A DNA stretch of 64,000 bases from Massilia phyllostachyos (GTDB lineage: Bacteria; Pseudomonadota; Gammaproteobacteria; Burkholderiales; Burkholderiaceae_D). Of this stretch, positions 45,615 through 56,386 are shown one piece after another. The translations under genes and the position numbers were made by a program. Each line of letters begins with the position of its first letter. Positions within the stretch are counted from its first letter, which is position 1. The DNA is taken from contig NZ_JAJNOC010000002.1 in assembly GCF_021044825.1 (NCBI RefSeq), positions 62,001 through 126,000 on the forward strand, in the 5' to 3' direction. The notes below the pieces were generated by a model. That model saw only the letters and a program-made list of their open reading frames with translations. It did not search any database and was not told where the DNA came from.

Positions 45615-47260
45615 CGGATCCGCGCAAAGCCGGCTGGGATGTCGTCGCCGCCGTCTGCGCGCCTTTCGGCCAGGACGGCCAGGCGCTGGCGGAGCAGCTC
45701 GAGGCATGGGGCGCCCGCGCGCGGCCCTGCGGCGACGGCGAGACGCTGGCGGCCGCGGTGCGCGACGCCGCCCTGACCGTGCTGCTGGTCACCGACGATG
45801 CGCTCGAGGCGCACGCGGCGCCGCTGGCCGAGGGCTTGCGCGAACAGCCGTCCTGGTCGGACCTGCCGATCATCGTCTTCAGCGCCCAGGCCAATAGCGG
45901 CGGTTCGCTCGAGCAGTGGGCCTTCCTGCGCCAGTTCGCCAACCTGACGGTGCTGGCGCGGCCCAGCCCGGCCAACGTCCTGCGCGCGGCCTTCGACGCC
46001 GCCTGCCGCGCGCGCGCCTGGCAGTTCACGGTGCGCGAGCAGATGCAGACCCTGTCGGCCGCCGCCGCCCTGCTGGAACAGCGGGTCCTGGAACGCACCG
46101 CCGAACTGTATGCCGAAGTCGAGACCAGGAAGCGGGTCGAGAGCGCGCTGAACGAATCGCGCAAGCTCGAAGCCATCGGCCGCCTGACCGGCGGCGTGGC
46201 CCACGACTTCAACAACCTGCTGCAGGTGATCCAGGGCTCGACCACCCTGCTGCCGCTGGTCGAGCCGGGCGGCGAACGCTTCCAGCGCGCCCTGCACGCG
46301 ATCCAGCGCGCCGCTTCTCGCGGCGCCAAGCTGACCCACCAGCTGCTCGCCTTCGGGCGCCGCCAGGCCCTGGCCGGCGGCGTGCTCGACCTGGCGCGCC
46401 AGCTGGAAGAGATGCGCGACCTGCTGCAGCAGTCGCTGCGCGAACAGATCCCGCTCACCCTCGACATCGAAGCCGGCCTGTGGCTGGCCGACGCCGACCT
46501 GACCCAGCTGGAGGTGGCGCTGCTGAACCTGGCCGTCAACGCCAAGGACGCGATGCCGCGCGGCGGCGCGGTCACCATCGGCGCCTGCAACCTGACGCTG
46601 CCTTCGCCGAAGGTGCCCGACACCGAGCTGCGCGGCGAATTCGTGTGGCTGACGGTGGCCGACACCGGGCCCGGCATGGCGCCGGAGGTCGCGGCCCAGG
46701 CCTTCGATCCCTTCTTCACGACCAAGCCGGTCGGCGCCGGCACCGGGCTGGGCCTGAGCCAGGTCTACGGCTTCGCGCGCCAGTCGGGCGGCACGGCCTG
46801 GATCGACAGCTCGCCGGACGGCACCACGGTCTCGATCCTGCTGCCGCGCAGCCGCGCCAGCGAGGCGCAGGGCAAGGTGGAGGCGGGCGAGCCGGCCGGC
46901 ATGGTGACGGTGGCGGGTGCGCGCGTGCTGCTGGTCGAGGACGACCCCGAGGTCGCCGATGCGACGCTTACCCTGCTCGACAATCTCGGCTGCAAGGCCA
47001 CGCTGGCGCGCGACGCCCAGGAAGCGCTGCGCCAGCCGCTCGATCGCTTCGACCTGCTGTTCTCGGACGTCGTGATGCCCGGGGCCCTCGACGGCATCGG
47101 CCTGGCGCGCCAGGTGCGCGAGCTGCGGCCCGCGATGCCGATCCTGCTCGCCAGCGGCTACGTGGTGGCGCCGGAGCGGCTGCAGGGCCTGTCGATCAGC
47201 GTGCTGGCCAAGCCGTACACGCAGGAAGAATTGCGCAAGGCGCTGGGACGGCTGTTGTAG
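45611..47260 (+). CDS. hybrid histidine kinase with C-terminal receiver
   Basis: The 549-residue soluble protein has a degenerate receiver-like N-terminus (about 1-120, no clear phosphoacceptor Asp) and a coiled coil at about 135-185. HisKA follows with phospho-His in TGGVAHDFNNLLQVIQG (about 197). HATPase motifs are NLAVNAKDAMPRGG, DTGPGM and GTGLGLSQVYG. A C-terminal receiver carries LLVEDDPEVADA and LLFSDVVMPG (Asp about 487). There is no membrane helix or PAS domain. It overlaps the KaiC-like gene by ATGA, so the two act together. No output DNA-binding domain is present. Confidence 0.93.
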   Translation: MTDPRKAGWDVVAAVCAPFGQDGQALAEQLEAWGARARPCGDGETLAAAVRDAALTVLLVTDDALEAHAAPLAEGLREQPSWSDLPIIVFSAQANSGGSLEQWAFLRQFANLTVLARPSPANVLRAAFDAACRARAWQFTVREQMQTLSAAAALLEQRVLERTAELYAEVETRKRVESALNESRKLEAIGRLTGGVAHDFNNLLQVIQGSTTLLPLVEPGGERFQRALHAIQRAASRGAKLTHQLLAFGRRQALAGGVLDLARQLEEMRDLLQQSLREQIPLTLDIEAGLWLADADLTQLEVALLNLAVNAKDAMPRGGAVTIGACNLTLPSPKVPDTELRGEFVWLTVADTGPGMAPEVAAQAFDPFFTTKPVGAGTGLGLSQVYGFARQSGGTAWIDSSPDGTTVSILLPRSRASEAQGKVEAGEPAGMVTVAGARVLLVEDDPEVADATLTLLDNLGCKATLARDAQEALRQPLDRFDLLFSDVVMPGALDGIGLARQVRELRPAMPILLASGYVVAPERLQGLSISVLAKPYTQEELRKALGRLL

Positions 47261-47352
47261 GGTATGAGCCGCGGGCCCGGTGACATTTCGTGGGTATTGC
47301 CACGCCCGCCATCTGCTACGCTCGTGGGACAATCCTTACCCAGAGCGTTCCC

Positions 47353-48969
47353 ATGGCATTCATACAGCGGCACGGCGCCATCATCCTGACCCTCCTCGCG
47401 TCCGGCGCTTCGGCCGCCGACGCCCCCATCCAGAGCGTCACCCTCTACCCCGGCAGCGCCACCGTCGAGCGTAGCGTGCAGGTCAGCCCCGGCATGACCC
47501 AGGTCGAGATCACCGGCCTGCTGGCCAACTTCGACACCGGCACCGTGCGCCTGCAGGCCGACCCCGGCATCCAGGTCGGCCAGGTTCTCACGCGCGACCA
47601 GGGCCAGGCGGACAACCCGAGTCCGCGCGCGGCGGAGCTCGAAGCGAAAATCCAGTCGCTCGAAGACCAGGTGGCGCTGATCGACGCCGAAGCCAAGGCG
47701 TCGCAGGTGGTGCAGGGCTACCTGGAGCGCCTGGGCGGCGCCGACACCCCGGCGGGCCGGCCGGCGCCGGTCGATCCGAAGGCGCTGGCGGGGACGCTCG
47801 ACGCCATCCGCAAGGGCGCCAGCGAAGCCTTGCTGCGCGTGCACGCGGGCGAAGTCAAAAAGCGGGCATTGACCAAACAACTCGAGGTGCTCAGGCGCGA
47901 CCTGGCCAAGGCCAATGCCGCGACGCGCGAGAGCCGCACCATGACGGTGGCCGTCGCCGCGAAGCAGGCCGGCCGCATCGTGCTGAGCTACCAGGTCAAC
48001 CGCGCCGGCTGGAAGCCGGCCTACCGCGCTTCGCTGGATTCGAACGCGTCGACGGTCGACATCGAACGGATGGCGACGATCTCGCAAAAGACCGGCGAGG
48101 ACTGGAGCCGCGTGAAGCTGCGCCTGTCGACCGGCCAGCCGAACCTGTCGGTGAACGCGCCCGATCCCTCGCCCTGGCTCCTGAGCTGGCAGCCGCCGCT
48201 GCCGCTGATCGGCGAATCGCGCAATATCCGCCCGGCCTACGCGCCGGCGCCGCCGGCCCCGCCTGCGCCGGATGCCCGTGCCCGGGTCGCGGTGAGCGGA
48301 TCGCGGGTGGCCGACGACTACATCGCGCCGGTGCTGGAAACCCAGGGAGGCTTCACCACCGAGTTCGAGGTGCCGGCGCGGGTCGACCTGGCCTCGGACG
48401 GGCGTGAAATCTCGGTGGCGCTGTCGCGGCAAAGCGTGCCGGTGAAGCAGAGCGTGCGCATCGCGCCGCGCTACTACCACGAACTGGCGGTGGTGACGGC
48501 GGATGCGCCGCGGCTCGACGGTGTCTGGCTGCCCGGCCAGGTGCAGCTGCGCCGCGACGGCGCCTACGTCGGCGCGCTGCACTGGCGGCCCGGGGACAAC
48601 GAGCGCTTCTCGCTGGCCTTCGGCCGCGATCCGCTGGTGCGCGTGGTGGTCGAGAACCGCAACGAGAAGTCGGGCGAGAAGGGTCTGTTAGTGCGCGACA
48701 ACGAGCGCCGCATCGCCGACAGTTACGTGGTGACGAACCTGCATCGCACGCCGATCGACATCCTGGTGCTGGAACCGACCCCGGTGAGCGAGTCGGAGCA
48801 GGTGCAGGTGAAGGTGGCGCTCGGCCCGCAGCCGACGCTGAAGGACTGGCAGGCGCGCCGCGGGCTGGTGGGCTGGGAGCGCAGCCTCAAGCCCAACGAG
48901 ACGGCGCGCTTCGACATGGACTACACGATCGGCTATCCGAAAGAGGGGACTGTCAGCGGCCTGCGCTAG
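47353..48969 (+). CDS. DUF4139 / MuiA-like secreted protein
   Basis: About 538 residues from ATG 47353; a longer frame from 47290 adds a non-signal leader. Signal peptide residues 1-21 end SGASAADA. N-terminal DUF4140-like strand region (IQSVTLYPGSATVERSVQVS), a coiled coil at about 90-200, then the DUF4139 beta domain (YQVNRAGWKPAYRASLDSNA, KPNETARFDMDYTIGYPKEG at the C-terminus). The mucoidy-inhibitor MuiA family is named for an effect on capsule; the biochemical function is unknown. It is convergent with the TRIC-like gene, with a 4-bp overlap of the ends. Confidence 0.88.
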   Translation: MAFIQRHGAIILTLLASGASAADAPIQSVTLYPGSATVERSVQVSPGMTQVEITGLLANFDTGTVRLQADPGIQVGQVLTRDQGQADNPSPRAAELEAKIQSLEDQVALIDAEAKASQVVQGYLERLGGADTPAGRPAPVDPKALAGTLDAIRKGASEALLRVHAGEVKKRALTKQLEVLRRDLAKANAATRESRTMTVAVAAKQAGRIVLSYQVNRAGWKPAYRASLDSNASTVDIERMATISQKTGEDWSRVKLRLSTGQPNLSVNAPDPSPWLLSWQPPLPLIGESRNIRPAYAPAPPAPPAPDARARVAVSGSRVADDYIAPVLETQGGFTTEFEVPARVDLASDGREISVALSRQSVPVKQSVRIAPRYYHELAVVTADAPRLDGVWLPGQVQLRRDGAYVGALHWRPGDNERFSLAFGRDPLVRVVVENRNEKSGEKGLLVRDNERRIADSYVVTNLHRTPIDILVLEPTPVSESEQVQVKVALGPQPTLKDWQARRGLVGWERSLKPNETARFDMDYTIGYPKEGTVSGLR

Positions 48970-49571
48970 CGGCCCATGCGCAGGTCGAACTTCCAGGTAA
49001 TCAGGCGCAGGCCGCTGATGAACAGGGCGCTCGACCACAGCGCGAAATCGTGCTCGGCGCCGTACTTGCCCATCAGGAGGAACATCCAGTTGCCAAGGAA
49101 TGCGCAGATGGCATAGGGTTTCCCGTCGCGGAACACCATCGGCACCTCGTTGCAGACGATGTCGCGCAGGACGCCGCCGAAGATCCCGGTGATCACGCCC
49201 ATCATCGAGGCGATGAAGATCGGCATGTTGGCGTCCAGCGCGGCCGAGGTGCCGGCGATCGAGAACAGGCCCAGGCCGACGGCGTCGGCGATCACGATCA
49301 GGCGTTCGGAGACGATCTGGCGCAGGGTGCGGATCAGGGGCGAGGCCACCAGGGCGAGGACGAAGATCAGGATCGCGTATTCCTGGTGGATGACCCAGAA
49401 CAGAGGGCGGCGGTCGAGCAGGATGTCGCGCAGCGTGCCGCCGCCGAATGCGGTGATGAAGGCCACCGTGAAGACACCCACCAGGTCCATGCGCTTGCGC
49501 CGGGCTTCGATGAAGCCGGAAAAGGCGCCGACCAGGATCGCCATGATTTCGATGAACTTGATGAGGGTCAT
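48966..49571 (-). CDS. TRIC-like cation channel family protein (YadS/UPF0126 type)
   Basis: The 201-residue protein has six to seven predicted membrane helices. The paired glycine-rich motifs GGGTLRDILLDRRPLFWV and GGVLRDIVCNEVPMVFRDG reflect an internal duplication of the TRIC fold. Bacterial homologues conduct potassium or other cations. It has no close operon partner. The end overlaps the DUF4139 gene by 4 bp on the opposite strand. Confidence 0.9.
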   Translation of the reverse strand: MTLIKFIEIMAILVGAFSGFIEARRKRMDLVGVFTVAFITAFGGGTLRDILLDRRPLFWVIHQEYAILIFVLALVASPLIRTLRQIVSERLIVIADAVGLGLFSIAGTSAALDANMPIFIASMMGVITGIFGGVLRDIVCNEVPMVFRDGKPYAICAFLGNWMFLLMGKYGAEHDFALWSSALFISGLRLITWKFDLRMGR

Positions 49572-49625
49572 GCGGTGAACGGTAGCCCGAGGTGTTGCTA
49601 GACTACCATGCGGATGTGCATGACG

Positions 49626-49655
49626 GTAGGGTGGGCGGTCCTCCGCCCACCCTAC
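49626..49655. repeat. complete TAGGGTGGGCGG...CCGCCCACCCTA palindrome
   Basis: GTAGGGTGGGCGG and CCGCCCACCCTAC are perfect 13-bp arms around TCCT. The right arm supplies the TAG stop codon of the phytochrome gene on the minus strand. It is the cleanest copy of this family in the window. Confidence 0.75.
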
Positions 49656-51832
49656 AGCAGCGGAAGGCGAACCGAGAAGATGACTTCGCCGTCGTCATGG
49701 CGGTAGGTGATCTCGCCATGGTGCTCGCGCACGATCTGCTGCGCGATGTAGAGGCCAAGGCCCATGCCGGTGCGGTTGCGCGGGTTGTTCAGCGAGGCCC
49801 GCTTGAAGGGGTTGAACAGGGTCGCGGCGACGTCCGGCGGGATCTCGGCGCCGGCGTTGCTGACGTCGATGACGGCCTCCCTGCCTCGGGTCGTGACGCA
49901 CACGCGCACCGGCTTGCCCGGCTCGCCGTGGTGGCGCGCGTTGCTCAGCAGGTTGGACAGGACCTGGCCCAGGCGGCCGCCGTCGGCGTTCACCATGGCG
50001 CGTTCGTCGCAGACCAGCTGGAACGGGATCGCCGGATAGGCCAGGCGCGCCTCGTCGATCAGGTCTTCGACCAGCGCCCTCAAGTCGGTCGGCTCGAGCG
50101 TCACGCCCAGTCCCAGGCCGCCGTCGATGCGGCTCATGTCAAGCACCTGGCTGATCATGCGCTGCATGCGGCTGGTGGAAGACTGGATGCGGCGGCCGAT
50201 AGTCGGCTGGCTGTTGCCCTTTTCGATGACCATGCCGGCCATATTGATCGAGTGGAGCGGGTCGCGCAGGTCGTGCCCGAGCATCGCCAGCAACTGGGCG
50301 CGCGTGGCCTCCGTCTGCGCGCGGCGCGAGGCCATCACCCGCACCAGTTCGGCCAGGGTCAGGCGCGCGTTGGCGACGATGGTCGGCTCCCATGGATGGG
50401 CGTGGCCGCGCACCGTCTCGAACCAGGCGTCGAAGGAACCGCGCGGCGTCAGGCGCTCGCCCAGCGGGCCCATGGCGACGATCTTCTCGGGACGGCCGCC
50501 CCAGGCGACCTGCTCGATCTGCTCGACGCGCAGCACGATGTTCCAGCCACCGGACGCCGGGTCGAAGGGCAGGGCCAGCATGCCGACCCACTTGCCGAGC
50601 CGCTCGCGGATCGCTTCCGGCCAGTCGGCGCGCTGCTCGCGCACCAGCAGGTCGTGACCGGACTCGGGCAGGGTGGCGACGATGGCCTCGGCCAGCTCGC
50701 GCGGCAGGTCGCCGTGGACGCGCAGCTTGCCGTAGTAGCTGGTGACCTGGGCCTGCGCATCCGTTACTTCCACCATCGCGTCGGCGAAGCGCTCGAAGGT
50801 CTCGAGCGGATCGTCCTCGATCAGGAGGTCTTCGATCAGCTTGGTGCGGGTCGAGGCCGAGCGTTCGATCACCTGGGCTTCGGAGCGCGACTCGAGGCTG
50901 TGGATGGTCGAGGCCATGACCTGGGCCAGCACGTCGGCCGCCATGCGGATCGAGTAGGGCACCAGCTTGGGCGCCATGTGGTGGCAGGCGATCAGGCCCC
51001 ACAGGCGGCCGTTGATCACGATCGACACGCTCATCGAGGCGCCCACGCCCATGTTCTTCAGGTATTCGATGTGCACCGGCGAGACGCTGCGCAGCACCGC
51101 GTAACTCATGTCGAGCGGCGCCGCATCCGGCGCGCCGAGCAGCGGCACCACGGTGTCGCCGATGTCGACGATCGAGCGCAGGGTGTTCAGCACGTACAGG
51201 CGGCGCGCCTGGGTCGGAATGTCCGACGCCGGGTAGCGTTGGCCGAGGTAGGGCACGATGTCGTCGCGGCGGCTCTCGGCCACCACGTCCCCGCTGTCGT
51301 CCGGGCGGAAGCGGTAGGCCATGACGCGGTCGAAGCCGGTGAACTCGCGGATCTGGTCGACCGCGCTGGCAAGCAGGCCCTCGATCGACTTCTGGCGGCG
51401 CAGGCGCTCGATCGAGCCGTGCGCCTTCACCGCGAACAGGGTGACCTCGTCGGCCGGCGCCTCGCGGCGCTCGAATTCGACGATGACGCGCCCGCAACCG
51501 GCATGGACGATGCAATCGAACTCGGCGCCCTGGACGCTCACCGGCACCATGGTCGGCGTCGTCTCGCCGTCTTCGGGGTCGATGTAATCGACCATCAGTT
51601 CGAGCGCGGCTACCGGCAGCGCCAGGGCGGAGTAGGGCGATCCGAGCGCCAGTTCGATGCCGAGCAGCGCGGGGGCGTTGGCGCTCCAGCCCGCGAGGGC
51701 GCCATCAGCGCTGAAGAAGAGAAGGGCGCCGTGCGACTGGATCGATCCGGGGATGTGGATCGGCTCGTCTGCGCAATTCAACAGGTCGACCTGGCGACCG
51801 TGCTCCATCGGCACCACGATGTTTCCCTCCAC
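49652..51832 (-). CDS. bacteriophytochrome histidine kinase
   Basis: The 726-residue photoreceptor kinase shows the bacteriophytochrome order. PAS holds Cys20 in VDLLNCADEPIHIPGSIQ, the biliverdin-binding cysteine. GAF carries PASDIP at about residues 199-204, and PHY carries the tongue motif PRGSF at about 461. HisKA follows with LAMLGHDLRDPLHSI (His about 519), then HATPase (SNLLSNARHHG, GMGLGLYIAQQIV). It senses red/far-red light with biliverdin. No heme oxygenase (bphO) or response regulator lies next to it. The stop codon falls in a palindromic repeat. Confidence 0.95.
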   Translation of the reverse strand: MEGNIVVPMEHGRQVDLLNCADEPIHIPGSIQSHGALLFFSADGALAGWSANAPALLGIELALGSPYSALALPVAALELMVDYIDPEDGETTPTMVPVSVQGAEFDCIVHAGCGRVIVEFERREAPADEVTLFAVKAHGSIERLRRQKSIEGLLASAVDQIREFTGFDRVMAYRFRPDDSGDVVAESRRDDIVPYLGQRYPASDIPTQARRLYVLNTLRSIVDIGDTVVPLLGAPDAAPLDMSYAVLRSVSPVHIEYLKNMGVGASMSVSIVINGRLWGLIACHHMAPKLVPYSIRMAADVLAQVMASTIHSLESRSEAQVIERSASTRTKLIEDLLIEDDPLETFERFADAMVEVTDAQAQVTSYYGKLRVHGDLPRELAEAIVATLPESGHDLLVREQRADWPEAIRERLGKWVGMLALPFDPASGGWNIVLRVEQIEQVAWGGRPEKIVAMGPLGERLTPRGSFDAWFETVRGHAHPWEPTIVANARLTLAELVRVMASRRAQTEATRAQLLAMLGHDLRDPLHSINMAGMVIEKGNSQPTIGRRIQSSTSRMQRMISQVLDMSRIDGGLGLGVTLEPTDLRALVEDLIDEARLAYPAIPFQLVCDERAMVNADGGRLGQVLSNLLSNARHHGEPGKPVRVCVTTRGREAVIDVSNAGAEIPPDVAATLFNPFKRASLNNPRNRTGMGLGLYIAQQIVREHHGEITYRHDDGEVIFSVRLPLL

Positions 51833-51932
51833 GCGCCACCCTTTCTCGTCAATTCCGGCAAATTCCGGTGCTCAGCATTTTACAATGAATGACAATTGCT
51901 TGACGCAACTTTTACGACTTACGTTGTCACAA

Positions 51933-52601
51933 TTAGTCAACGAGGGCGGCACGCAGCAGAACGACCAGGGCGCCATGGCCGCCGTCCTTCTTGCCGGCCA
52001 CGCAAAAGGCGACCACCTCGCTCTTCTGCACCAGCCAGCTGTGCACGATCCCGCGCAGCACCGGCTGTCCCTTCGGCGACCCGTAACCGATACCATGGAC
52101 GATGCGCACGCAGCGCACGCCACGCCGGTTGGCGCGCGACAGGAAATCGGTGACGGCGTCGCGCGCCTGGTCGCGGTTCATGCCGTGCAGGTCGAGCTCG
52201 TCCTGCACCGGCCAGTGGCGCTTGCGCAGCTTGCGCACCACGTCGGGGCCGACGCCCGGCTGGGCGTAGCTGAGCGACGGATCCTCGTCGAGCAGGCCGT
52301 CGACGTCGAACAGGTCGGACAGCGACTCGCGCAGCACGGCCTCGGTTTCCTCTTCCTCGGTGAGAGGCTTGCGGTCCTGGAAGGCGCGCTCGGAGGCCAC
52401 GTAGACCGGGCGGTAAACGTAGCGGTCGGATTCGGGCAGCTTGTGCACGCCTTCCATCGCGCCGCGGAACTCCACGGCGCGTTCTTTTGCGATGCGCTCG
52501 CGCTTTTCGCGCGCGGCTTGTTCGATGGCGCGCAGGCGCTCGTCTTCCGCGAGCTTGTCGCGCAAGCCCTTGAGGTCAGCAAAGTCTTTCATGCCCGCCA
52601 T
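51933..52601 (-). CDS. Smr-domain protein
   Basis: The 222-residue protein has a charged helical N-terminus (about 1-60). A C-terminal Smr domain at about 135-222 shows ELDLHGMNRDQARDAVTDFL and VRIVHGIGYGSPKGQPVL, the LDLHG and HGxG signatures. Bacterial Smr proteins act as nucleases on DNA or RNA and often rescue stalled ribosomes. It follows trxB on the same strand with 14 bp between, so they may be co-transcribed. Confidence 0.92.
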   Translation of the reverse strand: MAGMKDFADLKGLRDKLAEDERLRAIEQAAREKRERIAKERAVEFRGAMEGVHKLPESDRYVYRPVYVASERAFQDRKPLTEEEETEAVLRESLSDLFDVDGLLDEDPSLSYAQPGVGPDVVRKLRKRHWPVQDELDLHGMNRDQARDAVTDFLSRANRRGVRCVRIVHGIGYGSPKGQPVLRGIVHSWLVQKSEVVAFCVAGKKDGGHGALVVLLRAALVD

Positions 52602-52615
52602 CGTACTCCTGCCGC

Positions 52616-53587
<972 letters not shown>

Positions 53588-53623
53588 TTATCGTAAAGAG
53601 ATGAACATGCGGAAACTGGGGGC

Positions 53624-53642
53624 GGCCTGCGCCGGAATCAAG
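53624..53642. repeat. partial CCGGCCTGCGCCGG-family repeat
   Basis: GGCGGCCTGCGCCGGAATCAA is one arm of the repeat family, in the trxB/ftsK divergent region. Confidence 0.45.
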
Positions 53643-53671
53643 GGCTGAATGCGACAGGCGAGCAACACAAG

Positions 53672-53677
53672 ATTATA
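53672..53677 (-). promoter_or_regulatory. -10 box (TATAAT) for trxB
   Basis: The minus strand carries a perfect TATAAT about 90 bp before the trxB start. TTCATG 18 nt upstream is a weak -35. It lies between trxB and divergent ftsK. Confidence 0.4.
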
Positions 53678-53776
53678 GTCGATGATGCACGCGAGCATGA
53701 ATCGTAGGCCAGCCCAGCGGTATATGGCTTAGAATGGGCGGATTGCCGTTAGCGATTACTTCAAGCAGTACCCAGC

Positions 53777-56257
53777 ATGAGCAAGAACAGCCAAGCAAGC
53801 ACCTCAGCTTATACCCGTACCGCCCAGTCGACGCGGTCCCGCCAGCCCCTGCCGGGCCGGCTCTCGCGCCTCCTCATGGAAGCGCGCTGGATCGCCATGG
53901 CCGTCGCCTTTCTCTATTTCGTGCTGATTTTATTAAGTTACAACAAGGGCGACCCGGGCTGGTCGCACGCCAACGCCGTCCCCAAGATCGCCAACCTGGG
54001 CGGCAAGGCCGGCGCCTGGTTGTCCGACCTGCTGCTGTTCATCTTCGGCTTTTCCGCCTGGTGGTGGGGCGTGATCTTCCTGCGCGGCGTCTGGCAGGGC
54101 TGGCGCCGCCTGACCGGGCGCCTGGAGCCGGCCGAGGAACCGGTGCATACCGGCGAGATGTACGTGCGCTGGACCGGCTTCGCCATCATGTTCGCCGGCA
54201 GCCTGGGCCTGGAATACCTGCGCATGTGGTCCTGGCACGTCGAGCTGCCGCGCGCCGCCGGCGGCGTGCTGGGGCAGGTGATCGGCCATTCGAGCCACGT
54301 CGCCTTCGGCTTCACCGGCGCGACCCTGCTGATGCTGCTGCTGTTCGGCCTGGGCTTCTCGCTGTTCTTCCAGGTGTCCTGGCTGGCCGTGGCCGAGCGT
54401 ATCGGCGAGTCGGTCGAGAACACCATCGGCTGGTTCCGCCTGCGCATGGAAGACCACGAAGACCGCAGGCGCGGAGAAGCGGCCGCCGTGGCGCGCGACG
54501 AGCTGGTGGTGCACGAGCGCCAGAAGTTCGCCGAGAAGCATCCGGAGCCGACCCCGATCGTCAAGGCCGAGCCAGTGTTCGAGGCGCCGCGCGCACCGAA
54601 GGCTGAACCGAAGCCGGAACCGAAGCTGGAGCCAGCGATGCCGGCCATGCCATCGCCGGTGGCAGCCGCCGCGCCCTCGATCAAGATCGAGCCGCAGATG
54701 ACCAGCGTGCCGAAGTCCGAGCGCGCCCAGAAAGAGATGCAGACGCCGCTGTTCCACGAGCTCTCCGGCGACGGCGGCCTGCCGCCCCTCAGCCTGCTCG
54801 ACGAAGCGCCGCCGGCCCAGGAAGCGGTGTCGATCGAGACCCTGGAATTCACCAGCCGCCTGATCGAGAAGAAGCTGTCCGACTTCGGCGTCGAAGCCAA
54901 GGTGGTGGCCGCCTACCCGGGCCCGGTCGTCACGCGCTACGAGATCGAGCCGGCCACGGGTGTGAAGGGCAGCCAGATCGTCAACCTGGCGCGCGACCTG
55001 GCGCGTTCGCTCTCGCTCACCTCGATCCGCGTGGTCGAGACCATCCCGGGCAAGAACTACATGGCGCTCGAGCTGCCGAACCCAAAGCGCCAGATCGTGC
55101 GCCTGTCGGAGATCGTCGGCTCCAAGGTCTACGGCGACGCCGCCTCGGCGCTGACGGTTGCGCTGGGCAAGGACATCGCCGGCAAGCCGGTCTGCGCCGA
55201 CCTGGCCAAGATGCCGCACCTGCTGGTGGCGGGCACCACCGGTTCGGGTAAATCGGTGGGCATCAACGCGACCATCCTGTCGCTGCTCTACAAATCCGAC
55301 CCGCTTGATGTGCGCCTGATCCTGATCGACCCGAAGATGCTGGAGATGTCGGTCTACGAAGGCATCCCGCACCTGCTGGCGCCGGTGGTGACCGACATGC
55401 GCCAGGCCGGCCACGCGCTGAACTGGGCGGTCAACGAGATGGAGCGCCGCTACAAACTGATGTCGAAGCTGGGCGTGCGTAACCTGGCCGGCTACAACGG
55501 CAAGATCCTGGAAGCGGCCAAGCGGGAAGAGCACATCCCGAATCCGTTCTCGATCACCCCGGACTCGCCCGAGCCGCTCGAAAAACTGCCGACCATCGTC
55601 ATCATCATCGACGAGCTGGCCGACCTGATGATGGTGGTCGGGAAGAAGGTGGAAGAGCTGATCGCCCGCATCGCCCAGAAGGCGCGCGCGGCCGGCATCC
55701 ACCTGATCCTGGCGACCCAGCGCCCGTCGGTGGACGTGATCACCGGCCTGATCAAGGCCAACATCCCGACCCGTATCGCCTTCCAGGTCTCGTCCAAGAT
55801 CGACTCGCGCACGATTCTCGACCAGATGGGCGCGGAAACCCTGCTCGGCATGGGCGACATGCTCTACATGCCGCCGGGGACCGGCCTGCCGATCCGCGTG
55901 CACGGCGCCTTTGTGTCGGACGACGAAGTGCATCGAGTTGTAAAACATCTGCAGTCGCTCGGGGAACCGAACTATATTGAAGGCATCCTGGAGGGCGGCA
56001 CGCTGGAAGAGGGCAATGCCGAGGGCGTCCCGGCGGGCGAGGGCGGCGGCGAGTCCGACGCGCTCTACGACCAGGCCGTGGCCGTGGTGCTCAAGCACCG
56101 CAAGGCCTCGATCTCGCTGGTCCAGCGCCACTTGCGCATCGGCTACAACCGCGCCGCCCGCCTGATCGAGCAGATGGAACACGCCGGCATGGTGTCGCCG
56201 ATGCAGTCGAACGGCAACCGCGACATCCTGGTGCCCGCCACCTCCGCCGCCGAATAA
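53777..56257 (+). CDS. ftsK: DNA translocase FtsK
   Basis: The 826-residue motor clears chromosome ends at the division septum and activates XerCD. N-terminal membrane region of about four helices (residues 36-205), a linker rich in Pro, Ala and Glu (about 225-335). Motor domain with Walker [12 protein letters not shown] (about 483-493), [12 protein letters not shown] and [14 protein letters not shown]-terminal gamma winged-helix domain (about 757-820, [19 protein letters not shown]) reads polar KOPS-type sites. Shorter linker than E. coli FtsK (1329 residues). lolA and rarA follow, an order common in proteobacteria. Confidence 0.96.
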   Translation: MSKNSQASTSAYTRTAQSTRSRQPLPGRLSRLLMEARWIAMAVAFLYFVLILLSYNKGDPGWSHANAVPKIANLGGKAGAWLSDLLLFIFGFSAWWWGVIFLRGVWQGWRRLTGRLEPAEEPVHTGEMYVRWTGFAIMFAGSLGLEYLRMWSWHVELPRAAGGVLGQVIGHSSHVAFGFTGATLLMLLLFGLGFSLFFQVSWLAVAERIGESVENTIGWFRLRMEDHEDRRRGEAAAVARDELVVHERQKFAEKHPEPTPIVKAEPVFEAPRAPKAEPKPEPKLEPAMPAMPSPVAAAAPSIKIEPQMTSVPKSERAQKEMQTPLFHELSGDGGLPPLSLLDEAPPAQEAVSIETLEFTSRLIEKKLSDFGVEAKVVAAYPGPVVTRYEIEPATGVKGSQIVNLARDLARSLSLTSIRVVETIPGKNYMALELPNPKRQIVRLSEIVGSKVYGDAASALTVALGKDIAGKPVCADLAKMPHLLVAGTTGSGKSVGINATILSLLYKSDPLDVRLILIDPKMLEMSVYEGIPHLLAPVVTDMRQAGHALNWAVNEMERRYKLMSKLGVRNLAGYNGKILEAAKREEHIPNPFSITPDSPEPLEKLPTIVIIIDELADLMMVVGKKVEELIARIAQKARAAGIHLILATQRPSVDVITGLIKANIPTRIAFQVSSKIDSRTILDQMGAETLLGMGDMLYMPPGTGLPIRVHGAFVSDDEVHRVVKHLQSLGEPNYIEGILEGGTLEEGNAEGVPAGEGGGESDALYDQAVAVVLKHRKASISLVQRHLRIGYNRAARLIEQMEHAGMVSPMQSNGNRDILVPATSAAE

Positions 56258-56292
56258 CCCGCGTCCGCTACTACGTTGGCTGCATGCTGTTC

Positions 56293-56345
56293 GTAGGGTG
56301 GGCGGGGTAATTTCGGGCAATGCCCGGAATGACAAACGCCCACCC
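56293..56345. repeat. TAGGGTGGGCGG palindrome with an inner hairpin
   Basis: The outer arms GTAGGGTGGGCG and CGCCCACCC enclose GGGTAATTTCGGGCAATGCC-type sequence with its own CGGGCA/TGCCCG hairpin. It lies between ftsK and lolA in a 129-bp gap. Confidence 0.6.
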
Positions 56346-56386
56346 GGTCAACGCGCGTAGCGCACCACAACAAGAGGAATAGACAA

